Position numbers and translations under genes: made by a program | Shown here: piece by piece, positions 11,041 to 23,500 of the stretch | Layout of the letters: every line of letters begins with the position of its first letter | Numbering within the stretch: position 1 is the stretch's first letter | The notes under the pieces: generated by a model | Seen by the model: only the letters and a program-made list of their open reading frames with translations | The model's database searches: none | What the model was told of the DNA's origin: nothing | From: Lithospermum erythrorhizon | Lineage: Eukaryota; Streptophyta; Magnoliopsida; Boraginales; Boraginaceae | Reading direction: 5' to 3' | Length of the DNA stretch: 64,000 nt | NCBI GenBank assembly: GCA_019722365.1 | Contig: JADFUC010000961.1 | Coordinates: forward strand, 186,001-250,000

Positions 11041-12118
11041 ATTAAGTGATAACAATGACATCCATCCCACAAAGATTTTTACTTTTTTATAATTTCAAAT
11101 CTGATCTTAAATATTTTTATGTCAGATCATATTTGATGCGAAAAATATATCAAATTCGAAATAATTTGAAATGTATTTTCATCGATATAGCTTCATCAAG
11201 TATTATACAATACAACAAAAATATCTACTAAAAGTCACAGATATAACAAAAAGTCAATATCTTCAAGCGATTGGCGAGTATCTACTGGTGACGAATCTAA
11301 TTATAAACATTTTTGACATACATTGATTGAGAATAAAAAACCTAACCCGTCTTTTGATCCTTCGATTGATAAATCACATCTCGGCAATATGGATTTCAAC
11401 TAAACGAACGCAACGCATCGTAGCTCCATCAAGTAAGTAATTTTCATATAATTATAAAAGTTAATAAAAAAAATTTAATACGGAAATAAAATTATTAAAT
11501 AAATAAAAGTTTCATGTAAATTCCTAGAGTATCGGGCTTCTAAACTATGAATGCATGTGTAAAAAGTTGATAATATTTTCATCTATACTTATTTAAAATT
11601 TCATTATCTAAAAATGCAATTGTCATACTCAAGTAATCAAACTTAAAGAACTTGCTTAAATTATACATACTATAATAGTATACTATGAAAAATTGTATAT
11701 GATTTAGTACTTTATATATAGATGTATCATGGCCACTATCTCGATTGATATTAATGAAAGAAAGTTAATTCAACCTAATTCCAGAAATGAATTATTAAAA
11801 TTTTTAGAAATATATATAAGATGAAATATATATAAAATATACTTTCCTAAATTATTTTTGTATAATAAATATAATAATTATTTAGTAAAACCATGACGCT
11901 TCAATAAAAACCTATTCCTAATAAAAAATAGATATTCACAAAGTCAACTTTGAAAGTTTTACTAACAATTGGTAATAAGATGGAGAACGATATTCATTCC
12001 TTAGTAGTGTAAACATACATGCTCGATGAGTTCAAAAAAATAAATCACACGATTTGAAAATAATGACAATAATAAACTAATAAGGTAATGAGAAAATCAT
12101 ACATGTATGTTTAACTTA
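11041..12118. other. AT-rich intergenic DNA with one copy of a dispersed repeat
   Basis: No gene. The stretch about 11440-11650 (ataaataaaagtttcat..ctatgaatgcat..aaaaatgcaattgtcatactcaa) resembles segments near 13600-13750 and 16210-16350. Confidence 0.4.
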
Positions 12119-12120
12119 TA

Positions 12121-12359
12121 CTCCCTCCGTTTCAATTTAATTAATCATAAAGGTAAAAAATATTTTATTAAGGGGTAATATCCTAAAAAGTACTTTATCA
12201 AAAAATATTTTAGTTAATCATGAAAATAAAAAGTACTTTATTATTAAGGAACAAAAGTGAAAATATTAAGATATACATCAAACTTTCAAGTACGATCAAG
12301 AAAGTTAAAAAATAAGAAATTTTTTTGCTACACAATCAAGTAAATTGGAACGAAGTTAG
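12121..12359. mobile_element. Stowaway-like MITE
   Basis: The left end CTCCCTCCGTTTCAATTTA at 12121 and the right end TAAATTGGAACGAAGTTAG ending at 12359 are imperfect terminal inverted repeats. A TA dinucleotide lies at each border (12119-12120, 12360-12361). Size, ends and TA target are those of Stowaway (Tc1/mariner-derived) MITEs. No coding capacity. Confidence 0.8.
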
Positions 12360-15300
12360 TATTTTCTAACAATTATGTTTCCCTATTGATTTGTTCCTCA
12401 ATTGGAAATTTATTCTTCCAATAATTTTTTAAAGTTGTATAGTAAAAGAACAATTTTATATTTCAGTGATTGAGATTATAACTTGAACGAATTGAAATGA
12501 TAATTATTGAACAAATCTTAGTATGAAATATATAGAATAATGATTTAGGAAAGAGATTTTCATTGATTAAAAATTGAAATTCAAATAAAATTTAAATTTG
12601 AATAATCCTATTTAAATCGAAACATAATTTAGAACTATAAAAAATCCCGACATAAATTTACAAATTTACAATTATACATTAATTAAAAAAAATCACTATA
12701 TCGGATCAGAGTCTTAAGAATATAAAGGGGTATAACTTGAATTAACGAATCATATATTAGGTTGGGAGCTTTCCATAAAAAAATTGAAGTGTCGAGATCC
12801 GAGTCATCAATATCTACCTTTACACGCGAGTTGTAACCCACTACCCGGATCCTAATCAAATTAATTTTTCTTAAGTGTACTTCCCAATAGGAGTACCAAA
12901 AATATATTTACAAAAAATAATAACTAAATAATGCATATTTATTTGATCGATAAGATGATAATTTACTAATATAATCATATGTATAAAGTTTAAAAAACTG
13001 GACAAGTTAACTTTATACTAAATTTTATATTGTAATTAATCTCTTCATTCCTAAAAGCCTTCTAGTTTGGATTATGATGGGTGACTTTTTAATGTTGAAT
13101 TTAAATATTTGTGTATATATTACATAAATTTGATAAAAATATCAAAAAGGTTCAACATGTTGAATTTAAATATTGAATTTAAAATAATGGTGCCAATTTA
13201 AAAGAAAGTTAAATATGAATATCAAGAAAGCTATATTCGTAAGGGTGGAGGAGTAATTGATTTAAATTATTAGAAAGAAAGGATGGTGATATAAAAGGAA
13301 TTATATACATCCATTTACAAGTAATAATAATGGTGAAATTGTTGTTCCTTTGGAAGGTAACATGTATCATCCATTCAAATTTATACTCCTTCCTAATTTC
13401 TAATATTCAAGAAGTTTAGTTATAATAAAATTCATTTATATCTAATTTATAAAATATACAAATACCCTTTATTAATTGTCAAGTCAAATTATTTGAGGAG
13501 GTTATTTTAGTTAGTTCAAAAAAAAGTTTAGTTAAACACAAAACGTAACTCGCATTTCTTTTATAAATTCTAAAAGCGCATATAAAAAGGCCAGAAAAGT
13601 AGAACAACTTATCAAATAAATAAAATTTAATAAATTCTAAAGACTATCATTTTTTTAAAATTATGATATTATGAAAACGGAATATAACATTTGCATATTT
13701 AAGATTTTATTATTTAAAAATTCAGTTGTTATAATCAAAACCTCTTTTTCACTATCTTTTAATTTTTCTATTAAAGTTGATATTTTCACTACATCATCAT
13801 CTCATGAAGAACAATTGTCTCAGTTTTTAGTTCTTGTTGTTTTCTTTTTTGATTATTTGCTGATCGAACTCTTTTTTTTTCTTGGTGTATCCTTTTGTTT
13901 TTTCTCTTTCATATTAGCTCGAGTTTCGACTCTTTATCTCAAGTTAACTTTCATCGTATCAGTTTTAGTTATTTTGCTACTATATCATCTGCTCAAGTGT
14001 GCATCATATTATCATTTTTTAGCAACTTTGAACCAAGATTTTCTTATAACTTAAATTTGATCACATCATTGTCATATTATATTAGATTATATAGTACTCC
14101 TTCCTTTTTTTATTTGTCATCCTACTTAAATTTTTGCTTCAAAATACTTATCATTCTAACATAGAAAGTTGTAATTCTAGATTTCCAATGTACTTTTTGA
14201 TTACTTTTTCTTGTAAAATTATCAATCAATCAGTGATATAGTTTGAAATAATTGTTAGTCTACATTAATTCTTTAATTGTTAACAAAAATGTTTTAATCC
14301 AAAAAAGTAATTATTAAAAAATATCTATCTAAATTAGTATGTGATATTTTGTTTAACTCTTGACTAAATAATTCAATATCTAAAATAAAAAATATCAAGA
14401 TATATATCTAATACTCCCTCCATCCCTAAAGGATTGTTAAGTTTTGAATTTTGATGTTTAATCAGTTATGTTTTGAACACTAATATTTTTACTTTTATTT
14501 TATAATATTCAGTAAAGTATATCAAATGATAGAATTTTCAATGAATGTTACTATTGACATGATAATTTATTCAAATAAAAAAATATCATCTTGCTCTTCA
14601 TGCTGCTGCTATTGACAGCTTTTTTAGCAACTTTGAATGTAGATTTTCTTATAACTTAAATTTGATCACATCATCGTATTATATCAAGGTTAGATTATAT
14701 AGTACTCCATTCTTTATTTGGCATCCTAGTTTAAATTTTTGCTTCAAAAAATACTTAATATTATTCTAAAGATAGAAGCCAGGCAATTCTGTGATTTCCA
14801 ATCTACTTGATTATTTTTTTCAGAAAATTATCAATCAATTAACGATATAGCTAAATAATCATACTTACATTTTCATGTACTTTTTTACTACTTTTTTTCT
14901 TAATCTATACATATATAAAAGTATGTTAATTAATGTGTGCCTACTATATAATTGAATTTGAGAAGTATGTTAATAATGCATGCAATAATCATGATTCTTT
15001 CCTCCTAAAATTTCTTCAATTTCATATAGAGATATTAAGATAATCATGATCATCTAGTACATTTATATATGTTTAATGGTCAGTATATTATATATAATGA
15101 TAATTCAATATAAATTTCTTATTTATTTCTTTGGAAAACCTAATTAAATAACCAATAAATCATAATCCGATCAAATTAGAGCTATGCAAAATTTAGTTAT
15201 GTTGTTTATTCTGACAATTTCTTAGGTCTATCAGTAGCCTTTGATAATCTTTAATGTGCATACAAAGACATAATCAATCAGATATTCAAATTTACGGAGA

Positions 15301-15442
15301 ACGATTCTGAAGTCCGACTATAAGTCATAAGTGGTTGAATACTGAATGACTGAAAATGAATTATATAATTGAATCTGATTATATTTAACATTTGAAAAAA
15401 ACTTAAATCGAGTCAGACACAACTTTACTCATACCTTAGTTC

Positions 15443-15446
<4 letters not shown>
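12360..15446. other. Gene-free AT-rich region with diverged repeats
   Basis: Nothing coding could be supported; long frames at 13671-14164 are low-complexity Phe/Leu/Ser translations of T-rich DNA. It includes a member of the dispersed repeat family (about 13400-13830) and a pair of about 230-bp direct repeats at 14014-14241 and 14620-14851. A lone CTCCCTCCATCCCTAAA end at 14413 has no partner that I could find. Confidence 0.5.
14014..14851. repeat. Diverged 230-bp direct duplication
   Basis: Copy 1 (about 14014-14241) and copy 2 (about 14620-14851) both start ttttttagcaactttgaa. They share gattttcttataacttaaat, ttgatcacatcat, agattatatagtactcc, ttaaatttttgcttcaaaa and an end aaattatcaatcaat. 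About 380 bp of unrelated sequence lies between them. Confidence 0.75.

Positions 15447-15523
<77 letters not shown>
15447..15523. repeat. (TA)n microsatellite, 77 bp
   Basis: Uninterrupted TA dinucleotide run of about 38 units. Such tracts are length-variable, prone to assembly error and self-complementary. Confidence 0.97.
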
Positions 15524-15526
<3 letters not shown>

Positions 15527-15696
15527 ATTGCTTACGATATGTATGCTTTCTGTATAATGTTTTGTATCCGATTCTATATAATTTAAATTCAAGTATTATG
15601 ATGCTTTTTACGTTTACTATAATATTTGTAAGTTAGTAGAGTCCTACAATAAGACAACTTTGACATGTATATTATTCGATTTGCTTAAAATTTGTA

Positions 15697-16216
15697 GCCT
15701 TTTAGTTTAAATTAAAATTAGAATTTATCAAAATACATTTATATCCTTCATTAACTATTAACCAAATTATTCGAAAGAAGCGTTATTTTGCGTGAATCAA
15801 AAAAGCGAAGTTAAACACAAAAGTCAACTCCTACTTTTATATATATACTAGTTATGGCGCGCGCCAGACTTGATTTAATTTTGTTTCACGTGTTTTTATT
15901 TATAATTATAAAAAGAATAAAAAAATTGCACTGTGAATGGAGAGAAACAAACTTAGTCTTTAATAGCCTTTAGTTTAAATTAAAATTAGAATTTATCAAA
16001 ATACATTTATATCCTTCATTAACTATTAAATCAAATTATTTGAGTAAGGTTATTTTAGGCGAATCAAAAAAGGAAGAAACACAAAAGTGAACTCCTACTT
16101 TTATATATATACTAAGAAGGCCAAGGCTGCACTGTATTTAGACTTGTTTCATTTGTTTTTTTATTATAATTATAAAAAGTAACAAAAAATTGCACTCCGT
16201 AATGGAGAAACAAAAT
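15697..16216. repeat. Tandem pair of a dispersed 250-bp repeat
   Basis: Copy A (15697-15953) and copy B (15965-16216) share long identical runs such as gtttaaattaaaattagaat and atttatatccttcattaact. Both continue through aactcctacttttatatatatacta and end near attgcact..aatggaga..aaacaaa. Related, older copies lie near 13400-13620 and 19340-19400. Confidence 0.85.
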
Positions 16217-19200
16217 TATCTAATAAATAAACTTTTATAAATTATAAAAGTATTAGTTTCCTAAAACTATGAAATCATATAAAAATGAAAATATTATCTA
16301 CATATTTTAAACTTTAATTATATAAAAATTCAATTGTAGTACTCAAATAATATAAACTTCTCCATCTTTTTTGTTTGTTTGTTTTATGAAAGTTGTTATA
16401 TTCACTATATCGTCATCCCTCATCAGCTTATCATGGCCATGTGCTCATAATTCCACTTTTTCATTGTTCTATAAAGTTATTTATTCATGATGTATAATTA
16501 TTTGAGTAAGGTTTTGTACCATAATTTCTCTCAACAATAGGAAATCTTAAGCAAGTCAATATTTATTCCTTTGATATCTTCTCTACCATTTTAATTGCTT
16601 ATCTAAATTAAGAATTGTTAGCAATAGTTAAGTAAATATTATGAAATGATAATGATTGTACTTATTACATCCAAAGTTAATTTGCACCCCTCTCAAAGCC
16701 AAATGTGGTCAGTCTAAGTAATGATCTTACATCGGTGACAATACCAATCTTAATTATGTATTCAAGTATGCATTATTCAACTTTCTTCATTCTGTTTGTT
16801 ATTTGTATTTGTTTTATATATTTTTCCTCCATACTGGCACGATGCTTGCCTGGAGTTCATAAAAATTAACAAAATCTAACTTTATACCCTTACTAATAAG
16901 CAATTCACACAAAAACCTTTATTCGCATCTATCAAAGTATATGAAGAACTGGGGCGAGTTCATTAATATCAACCAAATTGAGGTTTATTTTTTTCAGAGA
17001 TACTTTTCAATGTGAAGTTAGCAAACTTATTACCTGCATTTTAGAAATCACCTTTTCTATTTGATATTATAAACTAAAATTGATTGCAAATAACAATGAT
17101 TATCTATTATTTCATTAAAGGGTAAACCGCAAATTTTAAATACGCCCTCCCCAGAATAAATATCTAAAATACCCTTTTAAATATTACCAAAGACAAATAA
17201 TGATTTCATTTCTCACGTTTCTTGTCTTTGTAACTATAATATCACATATTTTCCTCGCTAAACAAATGTAACTATGAACTATAATTGTTTGTGGGTGAAA
17301 AATTCGAAGGAAAATTTAGACAAAATGGGATCAGAGTTGAGACCGTATATAGCATTGAGGTTCATCAAAAAAGTTGATAGTAGTAGTGAGTTTTAAAGCA
17401 AGGAGAATAATCTCTTGTTTGAAAATAATGGTGGTGGATAAACTATCGAGGCGGTAAGAGTATATTTATATGTATATTATCTAAGAATTCCTTTGAAAGT
17501 TTCATAGGATTGTACATGTTCTTTTTATTAAAGATACTACTCCATCATTAAAAAGCGTTGATTTTAGAGTTTTTCAATAAATAAATTATTAAAAACCCCG
17601 ATCATGGAAATTTCATGACTATATTACGTACTAACTTCATCTCTCGAAAGTCCTTTAATAATGTTCTTTTTTAAATAGTCAAAATTATTAAAACTTAACC
17701 AACATAATTGAAAAATTGTGATTCAATCCATTTCGATGTCTATTTATCTCTATGGATTTTTTTATGAATGAGATCATACTTCGTCGATAGGGACGTTACA
17801 TCCTTCTACGATGCATTTATTTTGATAATAATATTATGCATGTTTAGCTTAAAAACAAATATGATTACTACATACTATTTTCATTTCTAAAAATTTGTTT
17901 AATTTATTTTTTTCGAGCAATGTTATTTAAAACTCAACCATCTAAATTCAAAAACTTATGAATGTTACATATGCTTTATACATATTACCTCCATCTCTAA
18001 ATTATTTTTAATTTTGATGATATTTATTTATAAACTTTAATATTTATTCTTAACATGATAATTGTGATTCAAATCAAAATAATATGTGTTAGTTATAACA
18101 TTATATGAAATAGATAAAAGTTGTTTTATCCTTTTGTTTTGGGTTAATGCAATGGCAACAATCATCACGTAATTTTTATCTCATTCAACTTTAAAAATAT
18201 CTAATTTCATCACTCAAATATCAACGTATATGTCACATGATCTCGGGTTAGTAAATTTGATGGACATATTAACGGTCAAATTTCAAATTTGTCTAAATTT
18301 GATAGTCGAGTGATGAATAAATCCTTTCAAGTTTCAACATGATTTATTTGTATAAAGAAATGCTGGTTATTAAGATTATTTTTGGTCAAATTAAGAATTT
18401 GAATAAAATACTTTATAAATTCAGAGCCAATAAGAAAGTACCATACAGCTTGTTTACTATGGGTCGATGATTCATCGACATCACTTTATTAAATCAATCT
18501 ATTATTGCCGACTTCTTCATTGTATAATAAAAATTATAAATATAATATTATGAAAATTTTAAAATGAAATTTTGAATAATATAATATAAACTTATTAAAA
18601 ATAACTATTAGAAAATAATATATGATCAAAATAAAATACATGCATACATGCATGATGCGGGTATATGCCCAAACAGAAAGAAGAAAAATCAGAATTCAAC
18701 AGTAACAATAAAATATTTTATTCATTCCTAAAAAATTATATTCTGTATAATGTTTACTTTAAAATTCGAAATTTACTCATGTAATAATTTTGTGTCAAAG
18801 AAATCCTCACTACCCAATTTGATGTTCCTCGTCCGGAGTTCGATCATCTCCTCTCTGATGACTACTATTATTTGTAATTGATATGTCTTCCCCTTTTAAC
18901 TCTGGATACGATTAAAGTTATTCACACATCAAAAAAGCTTGCTTGGTTTTTATTTAGATTATAAAATTTGTCAAAAAATTATTAATAAAACAAAACAATT
19001 TTAAGCGATGACAGATATTTTTATAGAAGACGTGAATTGAAGACCATTTAATTGTTGATGATATTGCAAATAGATCTCTTTCTTTTTGCTAGCCTACCGA
19101 TCTCATTTAACATTATATGAAATAGATAAATTAACAATATTATTTATCTATCTTGGACGCAAATTTTAAGGTTAAATTCACATAAGTATTTTTTGAAGAT

Positions 19201-19888
19201 AGATAAATACTCATGTATTAATTCACTTAATGTCACGTTAATTACATTTTATTAATAACATATATAGATAAAATAGTCATAAAGTAAAATAATTTTATTT
19301 ACATATAAAATTATATATTATAATATTTGTATTTGTAGTCTTTAGTTTAATTAAAATGTATAAAAATACGATGATATCCTTCATTTAAAATATTTTAATT
19401 CATTCAAAAAAGTAGATGGTTCAAGTGAACCACCTTAAACAAAAAAAAACCGTTGTTGAACACACATTTCAAATAATGGTTGGTATAGATTTGAGTAAAC
19501 TTAGGTGTGGATAAAGCTAATATAAGGTAGTTGAGATGAATCAAAGTGAGATCCTAAATGTAAATATCATTCACCTACATTATCATCCAATTTAAGAATA
19601 ATGGAAACCAGTTAAAGCTATGTGAATCATTTAGTCTCAATTAACCCAAGTGAATGCAAAAAATAGAACTTCAAACGGGATGAACGTAAAATTTAACATA
19701 CATTCACCTAAGTGCCCCAGTCCAAAACGGACCACAAAATGAAATGAGTGGTCTCACACGAGTATTATTGATAGTAAGGCAGACTCAAATACCATAATTC
19801 CTAAACATAAAAACATAGTCGAAGCTTCTGATATGCAATCTATTCATAGGACCACCCACAGAAGAAGTGTACTGCAACAGTTAGACCA
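16217..19888. other. Gene-free AT-rich intergenic DNA
   Basis: No ORF, RNA gene or complete transposon is supported. The stretch 16217-16440 continues the similarity between the repeat at 15965 and that at 13400. A further diverged fragment of the family is at about 19340-19400. Confidence 0.5.
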
Positions 19889-20096
19889 TTAACTAAAGTT
19901 TAAGAGCAAAGAAAATGCAATGGCAACTTGGATATGTTTACTATTCCAAATGTTTTTAGGATCTTCCCAAGGTTCCAGAACCATTATAGGCGATTGTTTT
20001 GCTGATACAGAAATCAGCCAATGACTTCTCCTCAAAGGGGTGGTGTTGTTCTGTAACCATTGAAACGAGTAATCCGAAAAGGCAGCATCGACAACT
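19889..20096 (-). other. Unassigned possible last exon, 68 codons
   Basis: A good acceptor (tttcgattgcag) is followed by an open frame of 68 codons to TAA, reading R-V-V-D-A-A-F-S-D-Y-S-F-Q-W-L and later EPWEDPKNIWNSKHIQVA. I do not recognise it. It lies downstream of the truncated helicase on the same strand. Joining it to the helicase through the only obvious donor (CCGCT|GTTATA) would create an immediate TAG, so it is not that gene's last exon. It may be a relic of another gene brought in by the rearrangement that cut the helicase. Confidence 0.3.
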
Positions 20097-20567
20097 CTGC
20101 AATCGAAATAAACACACATCAGAATCTTACATAGAAAATAAAAGTTGACTGAAATTTGGTACACACTATATTAGTTTCATTGTCTTAGTCACCTTGTCAC
20201 TCCACAACTTCTTCCTCTGAGGGGAAGGTTACAGTTTCATGATTATCATATTTTAACTGGAAGTTGATATTCAGGTCGTTTACTTTCACTCAAGAACTTA
20301 AACATCATCATACTAGTATACTGCAGCTTTATTATGGTAAGTCTAGCCTTTGTCTCTTAGTAGTAACACTATGCACTATGCAGTATCCGAAAATGAATTA
20401 TAAGGTTTAGCTAAGAAAATTCATCAAGTTCAACACATTTTCAGCAAAGAACAAATAAAGGTAAATACCCAAAAGGTCTGGCTAGTAAATATCATAATCA
20501 TAAGAGCTTTGTTTGTAGTATTAAAAAAAAATTATTCTCAGATAATTATTGGTGTATCGTCTCTTTG

Positions 20568-23500
20568 TTAAGAATAAAACATATAACAGCGGTATATATA
20601 GTCTGAGTTTTTAGGGAAATCAAAGTTGACGACGACGTTGACTGCTTGAATATCTATTCCTCTAGTAAACAAATCTGCAATGCAATGTGACATTCTAGCG
20701 AAATCAATCATCACAGTACAGTAATATATAGAAGTGGATGTAACAACAATAACATTCTAACGCCTCTAGAAAGAGCAATGCTGCCTACAGGGTAAAAAAA
20801 AGGGCTGGGGGTTGTGTTCAGATTGTATGCAACCTTACCCCTTTTATATAACGTATACTGCTTCCGAATTGACCCAACAATAGATGTTAAGCTATAAGAG
20901 TACTTACTATTTGATTTATTCCATTATACCCAAGGGGCAAAGAACATAAAATATCTGACTCCATAGGGCATGGAATATATAGGAGTAAAAGTAAATGATG
21001 GGAAAATGATTAGAGACGCCAGTCTGACTATTTAAGTACATCGATAAGTTCAATAATTGCAGACCCACTTAGTGGGATAAGGCTTGGTTTGGTTTGGTTA
21101 GTCCAATAATTGTACATTGTAAAATTTATAGAATTCCAATCCATGTACTGTATGCCATAAATAAGTATGAACCAAGGACTGCAATGTTTGCATGCAGGCA
21201 CCCAATATGCAACCTAAAAAATAGTTAAAATATCATTGGGTACAAAAGAATGCATAGAGCATTACCAGTGCAGACAAGATTCCTGCATGCTCCATTCCTA
21301 AAGTCATGAAATACTCTGTTCCGGTGATCCTGAAGCATCTTCGCATGAATATAGAAGCAAGAATAACCCAGCTCCGTGATTTTCTTGGCAAGGAGTTCCA
21401 CACGATTCACAGAATTGCAAAAAATAATAGATTGATTTATTTGTAGCTGCGAAAAAAAAGTTAGAATTACCACAAAAAAATTGATCACGGTAATTGAAAT
21501 CTTAAGACAACAATCCAAACCTTTGAAAAAAGGGTGTTAAGACAGTGAACTTTCTGTCTTTCTTCAACAAACGCATAGAACTGTGTTATACCCTTTAGTG
21601 TTAACTCATCCATCAGATTTATTACATATGGCTTCTCCAAGTACCTATCCTTAAAATCCTTCACGGTAACAGGAAATGTGGCAGAAAACATCAAAATTTG
21701 GCGATTTGATGGCATAAAGCGAATCAGCTGATGCAGAGAAGGTTGGAATTCTGGTGAAAGAAGTTTGTCCGCCTGAAACACATTAGGCAAATGAATCCCA
21801 CAATTCTCATCATTACCAGGGTGATACCATAACAAGTAAATACATCTTTATAGCAATAGATTAAAAAACACTGCAAAATAAACAGAGGGTGTCAGGAACT
21901 TCCTCTTTGCTTTTCACTTGGTTCACAAAGCTTTACAAGTGTTGCCACAAACTTAATATTTCAAGGTGCAAAGACTAAACCTCCGCATCTGCTGAATTAT
22001 CATCTAACACCTCAAAACTACTAAGCCAGAAGCATATTGAGAATGATCTAGTTCATGAGGATTAGAAAAAAGATAGTCATCCTTAGCATCAGGATAACAT
22101 ACGCTACCTCATCCATAACAAGCATTGAGCAATCCTTCAAAACACATATACCCCTTTTGGCAAGATCTAGAATTCTTCCTGGGGTTCCAACAAGTAAGTG
22201 GACTGGTTGGTAGAGTCGCATTATGTCATCTTTTAGGCTTGTCCCACCAGTAGTGACCATGACCTGAATCTGCAAATTCTTCCCTAATTCTTTACATACT
22301 TGAGCCGTTTGAAGGGCCAACTCTCGGGTTGGAACTAGAATAACAACTGCACTCATCAAAAAATAAAAATTAGCTAAAATAAGAAATACAACAGATCAAA
22401 AGAAAATGAAAATTTATATTAACCATAGGAACACAAGAAACCAGGCAGGCCCATAAAACATTACTGAAAAATTCCAAAGCCAGAAGGTTCACAGAAGCTT
22501 ATCATGCAGAAAATGGTCACCAAGTTAGATACAAAACAGTCATTTTCCAAAACTCTCCAGAAACCGTAGCATCCCCGCTTACTATTAACTTTGAACAAAC
22601 ATATAGCCCATGTAGACACCAAATAGATGAACAAGTTTCAACTAATACTCAGAAACTCATGCTCGCATAATTCCAAACAATGTTGAGAATATGTTTAAAT
22701 ACATTAAAAATGTCTAGCATCAGTACAAAGAAATATCAAATATGGGGAAGACAGAAAAATCAATGGAAAAAAGTAACCGAATTTTCAGTTTCCATACAGG
22801 ACTTGACAGGACATATTTCATGATTCGAAAGAGGGTGCACTGACAGAGAAAGGTGCAAAAGCATAAAGGTACTAGACAGTCGAGACCAAACCTTGAATAA
22901 CATTGTTATCTTGATCAATTTTTTCTAAGGCAGGAATACAGAAGGCAGCAGTTTTTCCTGTTCCATTCTTAGCTCTAGCCAGAATGTCACTGCCGGTTAA
23001 AGCAATAGGTATACTCTCCTCTTGGATTGGGGATGGCTTTTCAAATCCCTTCTCGTATATTCCCATGAGCAGCTCACGTTTGAGAAAGTAATCTTCGAAT
23101 TCATTCCCTTTGGTGGCAGTCACATCCTAATACAAAATAGGCAAAAGGATGACTCAACGAAAACCCTTCAACAAAATATAACTGCACAGAATACTATTAG
23201 TAAAGCCAATATGACAACACTCCAATTGATCAATCATGCATGAAGAGATATCATTAAAATTGACAAGCCAACTTAACGGAGAGCAGGGGATGAGAATAAA
23301 AATAAGCAAAACAATGGTTGATCTTACCATCATAAAATCATATCCATTCACTCACTTCATGGCAGGTAGTAACATTATTGAACACATTCGGCCCAAAAAT
23401 CCACTCACTTCATGGCAGGTAGTAACATTATTGAACAAATTCGGCCCAAAAATATATATTACACACGTTTGGCCGAAGGTAACATATATTTTCTTGTCAA

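Noticed and set aside
13671..14164. Overlapping open frames of 89-127 codons
   Set aside because: Translations are Phe/Leu/Ser runs from T-rich DNA, and the region overlaps repeat copies. No domain is seen.
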